Of a stretch of 64,000 bases of DNA, positions 7,223 through 15,655 are shown piece after piece. The stretch is from Flavobacterium sp. 270. GTDB taxonomy: Bacteria; Bacteroidota; Bacteroidia; Flavobacteriales; Flavobacteriaceae. The notes below the pieces were generated by a model that saw nothing but the letters and a program-made list of their open reading frames with translations, was not told the origin of the DNA and ran no database searches. Numbering within the stretch: the stretch's first letter is position 1; every line of letters starts with the position of its first letter. The translations under genes and the position numbers were made by a program. The DNA lies in contig NZ_SODM01000001.1 of assembly GCF_004368785.1 (NCBI RefSeq), positions 1,364,001 through 1,428,000 on the forward strand. Direction: 5' to 3'.

Positions 7223-9445
7223 ATGAAATATACTTTACTAGTTACATTAGGATTAATAAGTTTTGCATCGTACAGCCAGCAATATTCAGGTAGTGAAACT
7301 ACAGGAACTGTGAGCGATACTGTAAAAAACAAAAAAGGAGAATTACTTGATGAAGTTTTAATTACAAAAGGTAAAGAACCAAAACCTGTAACCGCAGTTC
7401 GTTCTGGTTTAAAACCAATGGATAACCCGCAAAGCATACAAGTTATCGGTTCTGAAGTAATTGAGCAGCAACAAGCAGTTCGTTTAAGTGAAGTAATAAA
7501 AAATGCAAATGGTGTTTATGTAGGTTCTGCTCGTGGCGGCGCTCAGGAATCATTTTTCTCAAGAGGATATGATATGTCTGCCAATAATATGTTTAAAAAT
7601 GGTTTTCGTTACAATGCCGGTTCTATTCCAGACGTTTCTGGTTTAGAAAAAGTGGAGTTCCTAAAAGGAGGTTCTGCTTTATTATTCGGAAACGTAGCGC
7701 CAGGAGGTGTATTAAATCTGGTAACTAAAACACCATCATTTAAAAGTGGCGGCGAAGTTTCGATGCAATTCGGAAGTTATGCTTTCTACAAACCTTCATT
7801 CGATTTTTACGGACCACTTAATAAATCAATTGCTTTTAGAATTAACGGTTCTTACGAAAACTCTGAAAGCTTTAGAGATGTTGTAAAAAATGAGCGTGTA
7901 TACGTTAATCCGTCTTTACTTTTTGCTGTTAGTTCAAAAACACAGATTACACTTCAGGGAGATTATTTAAGTGCAGACTGGACACCAGATTTTGGAACAG
8001 GAATCGTAGGAAAAAATATTCTGGACTTGCCTCGTGAAACTTTCTACGGATCGCTTTGGTCTAATGGTACTACAAAATCTGCCAGTGCTTCGGGATTATT
8101 AAATCATGATTTTAATAAAAACTGGAAACTTAACTTTAATAGTTCTTATCAAGCTTATAACAGACAATCAAAATCTACAGCTCAATTATCAACTGTAAAA
8201 GATAACGGAGACTGGACAAGACCTTTGGTACAAAACAAAAACTTAGAACAAATAGTTGGAGATCAATTAAGTTTACAAGGAAACTTTAATACAGGTTCTG
8301 TAAAACACCAAATCTTTACGGGTGCAGATTGGGAAAATTCATTTGCAACAGCTTATACTTTTGCTTTTAACCCAGCAAATTACGATACTATCAATCTTTA
8401 TAATTTTGATCCGTCAACACAAAGAAATGATATTCCGAATGCAAGAGAAACTCAAATTGCAAAAACAGAAACCAATCGTTTTGGAGCTTATTTTCAGGAC
8501 TTAATTTCTATTACAGAAAAAATCAAAGTATTAGCTGGCGTTCGTTGGTCTTGGCAGGAAGCAGAAGTTACTACGTACAAAGAAACGCTTGCAGGAACGG
8601 TTCAAACTGTAACTCCAGAAAATGCAGTACCTACAGTTGGTGCTAAAAAATTAGACAATGCTTTTTCTCCAAAATTTGGATTGATTTATCAGCCAAAAAA
8701 AGAAGTCTCTTTATTTGCCAGCTACTCTAGCTCATTTACGCCAAATACAGGAACAACTGCTGATTTAAAACCAATTGAACCTTCTATTATTGATCAATAC
8801 GAAGCAGGTATCAAAACAGATTTCTTACAAGGAGTTTTGAGTACAAACGTTACAGTTTATCAAATTACAAATAGCAATTTAGCACAAACAGCTGAATTTA
8901 AAGCTGACGGAGTTACTCCAAATACCGATACTAACGTAAAAACTTTAAACGGAGAAACTAAAAGTAAAGGTGTTGAAGTTGATGTTACAGCAAGACCAGT
9001 TGAAGGTTTAAGCATTATTGCAGGTTACAGTTATAATGACATGCGTTACACTAAAACTTCTGGATTAAACGGAAGTACTATTGTAGGAGATCGTTTGGTA
9101 AGAACGCCTGCGAATACAGCTAATTTAAGTTTCTTTTACACTGTACAATCTGGATTATTAAAAGGAATTGCTGTTGGAGCAATCGGAAATTATATCGGAG
9201 ACAGAACTGGAGGATGGAACAATCAATACGATGTTACTAAACCAGGAGGAATCTGGGACAGAGAAATTCCATTAAAAGGTTATACTACAATCGATGCATC
9301 AGCAGGATATACCTGGAAAAAGATTTCGATTTTATTTAAAGTATCCAACATTACAAACGAATTAAACTATACCGTTCACGAAAATTATAGTGTAAACCCG
9401 ATCGCGCCTCGTCAGTTTATGACAAGCCTTCGTTACAAATTCTAA
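7223..9445 (+). CDS. TonB-dependent siderophore receptor (FhuA-like)
   Basis: Second outer-membrane siderophore receptor of 740 residues. It has a short signal peptide (MKYTLLVTLGLISFASYSQ) and no carboxypeptidase-like domain. A linker (LLDEVLITKGKEP) leads to a plug domain with NPQSIQVIGSEVI, FSRGYDM, KVEFLKGGSALLFG and APGGVLNLVTKTP, the pattern of the TonB-siderophore class. The barrel ends with SLRYKF, C-terminal Phe. It has its own promoter and two tandem 11-bp repeats upstream, so it may be controlled separately from the first receptor. The absence of a regulatory N-terminal domain sets it apart from the receptor at 1332. Ligand unknown. Confidence 0.93.
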   Translation: MKYTLLVTLGLISFASYSQQYSGSETTGTVSDTVKNKKGELLDEVLITKGKEPKPVTAVRSGLKPMDNPQSIQVIGSEVIEQQQAVRLSEVIKNANGVYVGSARGGAQESFFSRGYDMSANNMFKNGFRYNAGSIPDVSGLEKVEFLKGGSALLFGNVAPGGVLNLVTKTPSFKSGGEVSMQFGSYAFYKPSFDFYGPLNKSIAFRINGSYENSESFRDVVKNERVYVNPSLLFAVSSKTQITLQGDYLSADWTPDFGTGIVGKNILDLPRETFYGSLWSNGTTKSASASGLLNHDFNKNWKLNFNSSYQAYNRQSKSTAQLSTVKDNGDWTRPLVQNKNLEQIVGDQLSLQGNFNTGSVKHQIFTGADWENSFATAYTFAFNPANYDTINLYNFDPSTQRNDIPNARETQIAKTETNRFGAYFQDLISITEKIKVLAGVRWSWQEAEVTTYKETLAGTVQTVTPENAVPTVGAKKLDNAFSPKFGLIYQPKKEVSLFASYSSSFTPNTGTTADLKPIEPSIIDQYEAGIKTDFLQGVLSTNVTVYQITNSNLAQTAEFKADGVTPNTDTNVKTLNGETKSKGVEVDVTARPVEGLSIIAGYSYNDMRYTKTSGLNGSTIVGDRLVRTPANTANLSFFYTVQSGLLKGIAVGAIGNYIGDRTGGWNNQYDVTKPGGIWDREIPLKGYTTIDASAGYTWKKISILFKVSNITNELNYTVHENYSVNPIAPRQFMTSLRYKF

Positions 9446-9530
9446 AAGATTGAATTAGATTTTATTTTTCCAAAGCTTTTTCTGCATTTTCATTTTTTGA
9501 GAAACAGAAAGAGTTTTGGTTTTTAAATAT

Positions 9531-9561
9531 AAAACCTCATTTAGCCATAAATGAGGTTTTT
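9531..9561. terminator. Rho-independent terminator after second receptor
   Basis: AAAACCTCATTTA at 9531-9543 pairs perfectly with 9548-9560 around a 4-base loop. It lies 86 bases after the receptor stop. Confidence 0.85.
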
Positions 9562-9594
9562 GCTTTTAATAAAAGAAAGTGTTTTAATTCTTTT

Positions 9595-9602
9595 TACTTT
9601 TG
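9595..9602 (+). promoter_or_regulatory. Promoter -7 element of the APC permease gene
   Basis: TACTTTTG matches TAnnTTTG and lies 27 bases before the ATG at 9630. A recognisable TTG at -33 is lacking (GTTTTAA there). Confidence 0.5.
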
Positions 9603-9629
9603 GTGCACTAATAAATATAAAATTCAAAC

Positions 9630-10952
9630 ATGTCAGATTACACAAAAAACCAATTAAAAAAAAGTCTAGGATTAAGTTTTAATATCGCGGTATTAATTGG
9701 AGGAACAATTGGCGTTGGAATTTTACGAACTCCGGGGGCAATTGCCGGATTATTAGACAATTACTGGCTCATTATAGCTTCCTGGCTTTTTGGCGGTTTA
9801 TTTGTTTTAATCGGCGCAAATTCTTATGCAGAATTGGCTACAATGCTCCCAAAAGCCGGAGGATCTTACAATTATATCAAAAGAGCATTTGGCGATTATG
9901 CCGGCTTTTTATCTGGCTGGTTTGATTATATTACCAATGCAATTCCGCCTGCTTTTTACTGCATCGTAATCAGCGAATACATTATTATCCTCTTTCCAAA
10001 TCTGGCGAGTTTTTCTACTGTAATTGCAATTTCCTTATTACTTGCTTTTGTGCTCCTGCATTTAAGCGGGGTAAAAAACGGAAGCGCCTTTCAGCAGATT
10101 ACCAGTTTCTTAAAAGTAATTTGTTTTGTTTGTTTGGTTGTGGCTTGTTTTATGTATTCTGGCGTAAAAGTGCCGGTTATTCAAAAAGACAATTCTTTCT
10201 TTCAGATTGGTTTATTGTTTGGATTTTTTAAATCGCTTCAATTAATAATCGGAACTTATAACGGCTGGAACAGCGTTTGCTTTTTTGCTGAAGAAAATGA
10301 TGATCCGAGTAAAAATATTCCGAAATCATTATTCAGCGGTGTTTTACTGGTTGTTTCTATTTATGTTTTAGTCAATCTCGCATTCTTTCATGTACTTCCA
10401 ATAAAAGAAATAGCCAAAACCAACCTTCCAGCTGCAGAAGTGGCAAAAGTTCTTTTTGGAGAAAATGGAGCTGTTATCGTTATTGTAATTTCTATTTTTT
10501 CATTAATAAGTATTCTAAATGCCTTTATGATGATTCCGCCAAGAATTTTATTCGGATTAAGTCGAGACGGCTTTTTTATCGAAAAAGGAACAAGCGTAAA
10601 CAAAGGCGGAACACCAATTGTGGCGCTTTTGGTTTCATCCCTTTTTAGTTTATTATTAATCTGTTTTGTCGGTTCTTTCGAAGTCTTATTTTCCTTTGCA
10701 GCCTTTACCTCTGTTATCGTTTGGGGACTGGCTTATTTTTCTCTTTTAAGATTAAGAACTACAGAACCAGATTTACCAAGACCTTATCGTTCTAAATTCC
10801 ATCCGTGGCTGACAATTTTGGCCATTTTGGTTTCAATCGCATTACTTCTTGGTTTTATTTACAGCGATCCAAAAGGGTTTGTAATTATTGTTTTAATTAC
10901 TTTGGTTTCTTATCCTTTGTTTTTGGTTTTAAGAAAAAAGAAAATCAAATAA
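9630..10952 (+). CDS. APC-family amino acid permease
   Basis: Inner-membrane secondary transporter of 440 residues with about 12 hydrophobic helices. The first helix carries the family pattern GGTIGVGILRTPG (residues ~18-31), the unwound substrate-binding segment of the amino acid-polyamine-organocation superfamily. The second helix region has SWLFGGLFVLIGANSYAELATMLPKAGGSYNYIKRAFG, also typical, and YNGWNSVCFFAEE marks helix 6. The pattern is close to L-type (LAT/SteT-like) exchangers, so neutral amino acids are a reasonable guess, but the substrate cannot be read. It stands alone between a terminator and a separate promoter for the next gene. Confidence 0.9.
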   Translation: MSDYTKNQLKKSLGLSFNIAVLIGGTIGVGILRTPGAIAGLLDNYWLIIASWLFGGLFVLIGANSYAELATMLPKAGGSYNYIKRAFGDYAGFLSGWFDYITNAIPPAFYCIVISEYIIILFPNLASFSTVIAISLLLAFVLLHLSGVKNGSAFQQITSFLKVICFVCLVVACFMYSGVKVPVIQKDNSFFQIGLLFGFFKSLQLIIGTYNGWNSVCFFAEENDDPSKNIPKSLFSGVLLVVSIYVLVNLAFFHVLPIKEIAKTNLPAAEVAKVLFGENGAVIVIVISIFSLISILNAFMMIPPRILFGLSRDGFFIEKGTSVNKGGTPIVALLVSSLFSLLLICFVGSFEVLFSFAAFTSVIVWGLAYFSLLRLRTTEPDLPRPYRSKFHPWLTILAILVSIALLLGFIYSDPKGFVIIVLITLVSYPLFLVLRKKKIK

Positions 10953-10970
10953 TACCGATTATATAATGAA

Positions 10971-11001
10971 TTTGAATATTTAATAAAAAACGATACTTTT
11001 G
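10971..11001 (+). promoter_or_regulatory. Consensus promoter directly in front of the kinase-like gene
   Basis: TTTG at 10971-10974 and TACTTTTG at 10994-11001 with a 19-base spacer match both Bacteroidota boxes fully. The transcript would begin about 11006-11008, only 4-6 bases before the ATG at 11012, so the mRNA is nearly leaderless unless a later start is used. Confidence 0.75.
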
Positions 11002-11011
11002 TATTTTATAT

Positions 11012-11638
11012 ATGAAATATGAACTACAACTTATCATTTCAGGAAAGAGCCAAGTTAAGCATGGAACAATTATCCAAGCAGCAACCAGTTACATTAGCCG
11101 AGGCCAAAGCTCAAGCGAAATGGCTCCAGACTTCAAGCACTTCAAAAAACAAGAAACAGAAATTCTAGAAAAATTTGTTTCAGAAAATAACCTTTGGATA
11201 TTAAACATAGATATTAGTAGTTATGTTTCTGAAGGTGCGGAACAAAAAGTCTATTTAAAAGACGGAAAAAATGTACTTAAATTAAACGACTCTATATATT
11301 ATACTTCTTGGGTTGATTATTTTAATAATTTATTATTAAACAATTATTTCTTTCCAGATACTGCCTACAATCTTTTAGGTTTTTATAAAGAGAAAGATAT
11401 ATTATATGCTGTTGTAGAGCAGCCTTTTGTAAAAGCAACACAAAAAACTGACCTCAGTTTAGTTAAAGAATTCTTATCTAATAATGGTTTCTTAAATACG
11501 AAGAATAATGATTATTTTAATCCTGAACTAGGAATTATTCTTGAAGACCTTCATGATGAAAATGTACTAACTGAAAATGGTATTCTTCAATTTATAGATA
11601 CTGTATTTTATATTAAAAATACTTTTTATGAAAAATAA
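11012..11638 (+). CDS. Small kinase-like protein (polyvalent-protein kinase / APH-like fold)
   Basis: 208-residue cytoplasmic protein with no signal or membrane segment. Residues 74-90 (EGAEQKVYL, then NVLKL with K90) resemble a glycine-loop strand and ATP-binding lysine. DLHDENVL at 179-186, followed by QFIDT at 193-197, has the layout of the catalytic loop and metal-binding Asp of aminoglycoside-phosphotransferase-like kinases (D-L-H-x-x-N...I-D). This arrangement is known from the kinase domains of 'polyvalent proteins' of phages and conjugative elements and from small stand-alone relatives. No mobile-element gene is next to it. It has its own consensus promoter and ends in a terminator that overlaps its stop codon. 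The next in-frame ATG is at 11120. Kinase fold is a motif-based inference; substrate unknown. Confidence 0.6.
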   Translation: MKYELQLIISGKSQVKHGTIIQAATSYISRGQSSSEMAPDFKHFKKQETEILEKFVSENNLWILNIDISSYVSEGAEQKVYLKDGKNVLKLNDSIYYTSWVDYFNNLLLNNYFFPDTAYNLLGFYKEKDILYAVVEQPFVKATQKTDLSLVKEFLSNNGFLNTKNNDYFNPELGIILEDLHDENVLTENGILQFIDTVFYIKNTFYEK

Positions 11639-11668
11639 AACCCTACAGGTTCTAAACTGTAGGGTTTT
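11637..11668. terminator. Bidirectional terminator between kinase-like gene and valS
   Basis: AAAACCCTACAG at 11637-11648 pairs perfectly with 11657-11668. It lies between two convergent genes, overlaps the stop codon of the first and ends 20 bases from the valS stop. Confidence 0.88.
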
Positions 11669-11688
11669 AAAATATCTATTACTATATC

Positions 11689-14322
11689 TTATTTCAATCC
11701 AGCCAAACTCTGCTCGATTGTAGCAATTTTTGCTAAAGCATCGGCTTCTTTTTGTTTTTCGTTTGCCAAAACTTTTTCTGGTGCACCGGCAACAAATTTC
11801 TCGTTTGCCAACTTAGATTGTACCGATTTTAAGAAACCTTGTGTGTAAACTAATTCTGCATTTAATTTTGCAATTTCAGCTTCAACATCAATATTTCCGG
11901 TAATCGGAATAAAATACTCATTTGATTTTACACGGAAAGACAATGCGCCGTCTACTTTATCAGAAACGTATTCTAATGAAGTGATGTTTCCTAATTTGGT
12001 TACAACCGAATCAAAATAAGTTGAAGCTTTGTCGTTGTTCACTACTCTCAACTCAATTGTATCTTTAAACGGAATATTTTTGTCTTTACGAATTGTTCTA
12101 ATTCCGGAAATCACTTCGATTGAATTTTCAAAATCAGCAATTAATTTTGCATCGAAAGATTTTAATTCCGGCCATGTTGAAACTATTAAAGCTTCTTCCG
12201 GCGTTCTATCATCGATTAAATGCCAAATTTCTTCCGTAAGGAAAGGCATAAACGGATGAAGCAATTTCAAGTTATTTTCTAACATTTCGATCGCTTTTGC
12301 GAAAGTTACGCTGTCAATTGGCTGTTGGTATGCTGGTTTGATCATTTCAAGGAACCAAGAACAGAAATCATCCCAAACCAATTTGTAAATTGCCATTAAT
12401 GAATCTGAAATTCTGTATTTTTCGAAATTATCTTCGATATCAACCAAAGTCTGCTGCAACTTCGCTTCAAACCATTCGATTGCTACTTTTGAAGATTCTG
12501 GCTGCGGGATCGTTTCTGAAACTTCCCACCCTTTTATCAATTTAAAGGCGTTCCAAATTTTGTTTGAGAATGCTTTTCCTTGATTACAAAGTTCTTCATC
12601 AAACATAATATCGTTTCCTGCAGAAGCGCTTAAAAGCAATCCTACACGAACTCCATCTGCACCAAATGCATCGATCAAATCTAAAGGGTCAGGAGAATTT
12701 CCTAATGATTTAGACATTTTACGACGTTGTTTATCACGTACTAGACCAGTCAAATATACATTTGTAAATGGTTTTTCACCTGCATATTCGTAACCTGCAA
12801 TAATCATTCTCGCAACCCAGAAAAATAAGATATCCGGACCTGTTACCAAGTCATTTGTTGGATAGTAATATTTAAAATCTGCACTTTCAGGGTCCATGAT
12901 TCCACCAAAAACTGACATTGGCCAAAGCCAAGATGAAAACCAAGTATCTAAAGCATCAACATCTTGTTTTAAATCTTTTGTTTCAAGTTTAAGGTTTGAA
13001 GTTTTTTGTTGTGCTAATTTTAGCGCCTCTTCAATGTTTTCTGCTACAACAAAATCTTCTTTTCCGTCTCCGTAATAATAAGCAGGAATTTGTTGTCCCC
13101 ACCATAACTGGCGAGAGATATTCCAATCACGAATATTGTTTAACCAATGCGCGTATGTATTTTCAAAACGTTTTGGGTGTAATTTAATATCACCATCTTC
13201 TAAAACAGATTTTATAGCTGGCTTAACTAAGTCTTCCATTTTCAAAAACCATTGATCTGATAATCTTGGTTCGATTACGGCTTTTGTTCTTTCAGAAGTT
13301 CCAACTTTATTTAAGTGGATTTCGGTTTTAGCCAAAGATCCATTTTCTTCTAATTCTTTTGCAATTTCGGTACGAACAACAAAACGGTCTTTTCCTTGAT
13401 AATGTAATCCGAAGCTGTTTAAAGTTGCATCTTCATTAAAAATATCAATGATCTCTAAGTTATGTTTTTCACCTAAAGTCTTATCATTCATATCGTGTGC
13501 CGGTGTTACTTTCAAACATCCAGTTCCGAATTCTACATCAACATATTCATCTTCAATAATCGGGATTACTCTTCCGCAAATTGGAACGATGGCTTTTTTA
13601 CCTTTTAAATGTGTAAAACGCTCATCGTTTGGATTGATGCAAATTGCAGTATCTCCAAAAATAGTTTCCGGACGTGTTGTAGCAATCGTCAAAAATTCCT
13701 CAGTTCCTTCGATTTTATATTTTAAGAAAAATAATTTTCCTTGTTGCTCTTCGTATATAACTTCTTCGTCAGAAAGAGTTGTTTTAGCTTCAGGATCCCA
13801 GTTTACCATTCTGTAACCTCTGTAGATTAATCCTTTGTTGTATAAGTCAACAAACGACCTAATTACAGATGCAGACATATCTGGATCCATAGTAAATTTG
13901 GTACGTTCCCAATCGCAGGAAGCACCTAATTTTTTAAGTTGTTCTAAGATTGTCCCACCGTATTTATCCGTCCATTCCCAAGCGTGTTTTAGGAATTCTT
14001 CGCGTGTTAAATCGTTTTTATTGATTCCTTCTGCTTTTAATTTCGCTACAACTTTTGCTTCTGTCGCAATAGAGGCGTGATCCGTTCCCGGAACCCAGCA
14101 AGCGTTGAAGCCTTTTAGACGTGCTCTACGAATTAAAACGTCCTGAATTGTATTGTTTAACATATGCCCCATGTGAAGGACACCAGTGACATTTGGCGGC
14201 GGAATTACAATTGTATAAGGTGTTCTATGATCTGGTTCTGAATGAAAATAATTGTTTTTCATCCAGTAATCATACCATTTATTCTCGATCGTTTTAGCGT
14301 CAAATTGTGCTGGAATTGTCAT
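11689..14322 (-). CDS. valS: Valyl-tRNA synthetase
   Basis: Charges tRNA-Val with valine in the cytoplasm; class I synthetase of 877 residues, the usual length. The HIGH-type motif is HMGH at residues 50-53 (PPPNVTGVLHMGHML), and KMSKS lies near residue 534 (RRKMSKSLGNSPDP). The long insert between them is the CP1 editing domain (TTRPETIFGDTAI, GTGCLKVTPAHD). The anticodon-binding part follows (WNAFKLIKGW onward), and the C-terminus is the coiled-coil arm typical of ValS (from IDVEAEIAKLNAEL to the end). The start ATG at 14322 is clear. A leader of ~150 bases is predicted from the -7 element at 14481-14488. Confidence 0.97.
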   Translation of the reverse strand: MTIPAQFDAKTIENKWYDYWMKNNYFHSEPDHRTPYTIVIPPPNVTGVLHMGHMLNNTIQDVLIRRARLKGFNACWVPGTDHASIATEAKVVAKLKAEGINKNDLTREEFLKHAWEWTDKYGGTILEQLKKLGASCDWERTKFTMDPDMSASVIRSFVDLYNKGLIYRGYRMVNWDPEAKTTLSDEEVIYEEQQGKLFFLKYKIEGTEEFLTIATTRPETIFGDTAICINPNDERFTHLKGKKAIVPICGRVIPIIEDEYVDVEFGTGCLKVTPAHDMNDKTLGEKHNLEIIDIFNEDATLNSFGLHYQGKDRFVVRTEIAKELEENGSLAKTEIHLNKVGTSERTKAVIEPRLSDQWFLKMEDLVKPAIKSVLEDGDIKLHPKRFENTYAHWLNNIRDWNISRQLWWGQQIPAYYYGDGKEDFVVAENIEEALKLAQQKTSNLKLETKDLKQDVDALDTWFSSWLWPMSVFGGIMDPESADFKYYYPTNDLVTGPDILFFWVARMIIAGYEYAGEKPFTNVYLTGLVRDKQRRKMSKSLGNSPDPLDLIDAFGADGVRVGLLLSASAGNDIMFDEELCNQGKAFSNKIWNAFKLIKGWEVSETIPQPESSKVAIEWFEAKLQQTLVDIEDNFEKYRISDSLMAIYKLVWDDFCSWFLEMIKPAYQQPIDSVTFAKAIEMLENNLKLLHPFMPFLTEEIWHLIDDRTPEEALIVSTWPELKSFDAKLIADFENSIEVISGIRTIRKDKNIPFKDTIELRVVNNDKASTYFDSVVTKLGNITSLEYVSDKVDGALSFRVKSNEYFIPITGNIDVEAEIAKLNAELVYTQGFLKSVQSKLANEKFVAGAPEKVLANEKQKEADALAKIATIEQSLAGLK

Positions 14323-14480
14323 TTACTGTAGATATGTTTAATCGTTAATTTGTTTATTTGTTAATCGCGATTTCAGTTAATTGTTTATTTGTTTATAGTA
14401 ATTCTAAAGAAAATTTATAATCAATTAAACAGTAACAAAATAACCACAAAAAACTTTGGTTTAATTTTTGTTATTGTTTA

Positions 14481-14488
14481 CAAAAGTA
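14481..14488 (-). promoter_or_regulatory. Probable valS promoter -7 element
   Basis: On the minus strand this reads TACTTTTG, a full match to TAnnTTTG. The -33 area (about 14507-14510) is only T-rich. The leader to the valS ATG would be about 150 bases and contains an imperfect direct repeat built of TTAATTTGTTTATTTG-like units (14340-14397). Confidence 0.45.
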
Positions 14489-14523
14489 AATAATTAAGTA
14501 CACTATAAAAAGCGAATTAATAA

Positions 14524-14554
14524 TTTGTGTGTTAATTAAAAGAATGTATATTTA
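14524..14554 (+). promoter_or_regulatory. Promoter of the DUF1573 gene
   Basis: TTTG at 14524-14527 and TATATTTA at 14547-14554 (last base differs from consensus) with a 19-base spacer. Transcription would start near 14560, about 20 bases before the ATG. Confidence 0.6.
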
Positions 14555-14578
14555 CTTACAACTTAAAAACAATTTCAA

Positions 14579-14959
14579 ATGAAAAATGCAGCCTCTTTTA
14601 TTGCAGTCTTATTGTTTAGTGCAATAGGTTTTGCTCAAAATGGCCCAAAAATTGAATTTGCAGCCCAAGACAACACAATTGATTATGGAAAAATTTCCAA
14701 AAGTGATAATGGAGTTCGCTCCTTTGAATTCACCAACACTGGAGACTCACCCTTATTAATTACTGGCGCGGAATCTACGGTTAGTTCTATAATTGTTACA
14801 AAACCTGCCGCAGCCGTTATGCCTGGTAAAAAAGGGAAAATCGATGTAAAATACAACATGGCTTCAGGACCAATTCGTAAAACAATTACTGTTGAAACTA
14901 ATGCTGTTAACTATCCTGACGGAAGAGTTGCCTTAAAAATTAAAGGCGAAGTTTTATAA
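14579..14959 (+). CDS. DUF1573 secreted protein
   Basis: 126-residue exported protein. The signal peptide (MKNAASFIAVLLFSAIGFAQ) is followed by one DUF1573 module with its usual signature: DYGKISKSDNGVRSFEFTNTGDSPLLIT, then VKYNMASGPIRKTITVETN and LKIKGEVL. The module is an Ig-like (ASPM/SPD-2/hydin-type) beta-sandwich, common in Bacteroidota envelopes, with no defined biochemical role. It is monocistronic, with its own promoter and terminator, and is divergent from valS. Confidence 0.88.
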   Translation: MKNAASFIAVLLFSAIGFAQNGPKIEFAAQDNTIDYGKISKSDNGVRSFEFTNTGDSPLLITGAESTVSSIIVTKPAAAVMPGKKGKIDVKYNMASGPIRKTITVETNAVNYPDGRVALKIKGEVL

Positions 14960-14983
14960 AAAAATTAAAATCTAAAAAATAGT

Positions 14984-15018
14984 AAAAGCCGTTTCTTTAA
15001 GCAGAAACGGCTTTTTTT
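14984..15018 (+). terminator. Rho-independent terminator after DUF1573 gene
   Basis: AAAAGCCGTTTCT at 14984-14996 pairs perfectly with 15003-15015 around a 6-base loop and is followed by more T. Confidence 0.9.
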
Positions 15019-15058
15019 ATATTAAGTCCTTTTTTCCAAAACTTAAAAGGCTGCATAA

Positions 15059-15538
15059 TTATTTAGATTCACAGTCAACCGTCGAAAATTTATATTTTAC
15101 GTTATCGAAATCAATTGGTTTATCTTTAACTAAATAGGTTACGCCCATTGTTGTCTGCATTGTTCCGTTTCCTAAAATAAGCTGGCTTTCTCGTTTTAAA
15201 AATGCCATCGGATTTTTAAACTTTACACTTTTATTGGTTGCTTCTACAAAGGTGTAATCTGCAAATAATGTATCGCCATGAAATTCTCCGGTAATTTCGC
15301 CAATCTTTTGTGATGAAGTAACTTTCATTACCATGTTCCCTGTTAATTTTCCATTTTTTAAAGTATTCAATTTTAAATCAATGGTATCTTTTTCATAGAT
15401 AGCTTTATAACATTGTGTACTCACCACTTTTTCAGCTTCGGCTTTGGCAGCGTCAGCTTGTTTTGTATTTTCATTTTTTTTACAGCTTTGTAAACTAATG
15501 CAGGCTAAAAGCAAACAAGATAAGGCTAGATTTCTCAT
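15059..15538 (-). CDS. Hypothetical lipoprotein
   Basis: 159-residue protein with a lipoprotein signal peptide: MRNLALSCLLLACISLQSC, lipobox LQSC with the lipidated Cys at position 19. A charged Ala/Lys/Glu-rich linker follows (KQADAAKAEAEK). The rest is beta-rich with repeated short strands (TLKNGKLTGNMVMKV, ITGEFHGDTLFADYTF), recalling small NlpE- or META-like envelope lipoproteins, but I do not recognise a named family. It is convergent with the DUF1573 gene and lies downstream of the type IX operon on the same strand, separated from it by a terminator. Confidence 0.75.
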   Translation of the reverse strand: MRNLALSCLLLACISLQSCKKNENTKQADAAKAEAEKVVSTQCYKAIYEKDTIDLKLNTLKNGKLTGNMVMKVTSSQKIGEITGEFHGDTLFADYTFVEATNKSVKFKNPMAFLKRESQLILGNGTMQTTMGVTYLVKDKPIDFDNVKYKFSTVDCESK

Positions 15539-15599
15539 AATTGATGTTTTAATTCGTTTGTTATTTTTATAAAATTAAAGAAAAAAGAAGGTAAAAAAA

Positions 15600-15636
15600 A
15601 GACTTCTAAATTAAATCTCAATTTAGAAGCCTTTTT
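15600..15636 (-). terminator. Terminator of the type IX secretion operon
   Basis: CTTCTAAATT at 15603-15612 pairs perfectly with 15620-15629, with A-tract and T-tract on either side. It lies 20 bases beyond the stop of the OmpA-family gene. Confidence 0.82.
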
Positions 15637-15655
15637 TATTTTATTCAAAAGTGTT

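Noticed and set aside
14340..14480. Riboswitch or T-box in the valS leader
   Set aside because: T-box systems are not expected in Bacteroidota and I see no T-box-like motif or specifier hairpin, only AT-rich direct repeats.
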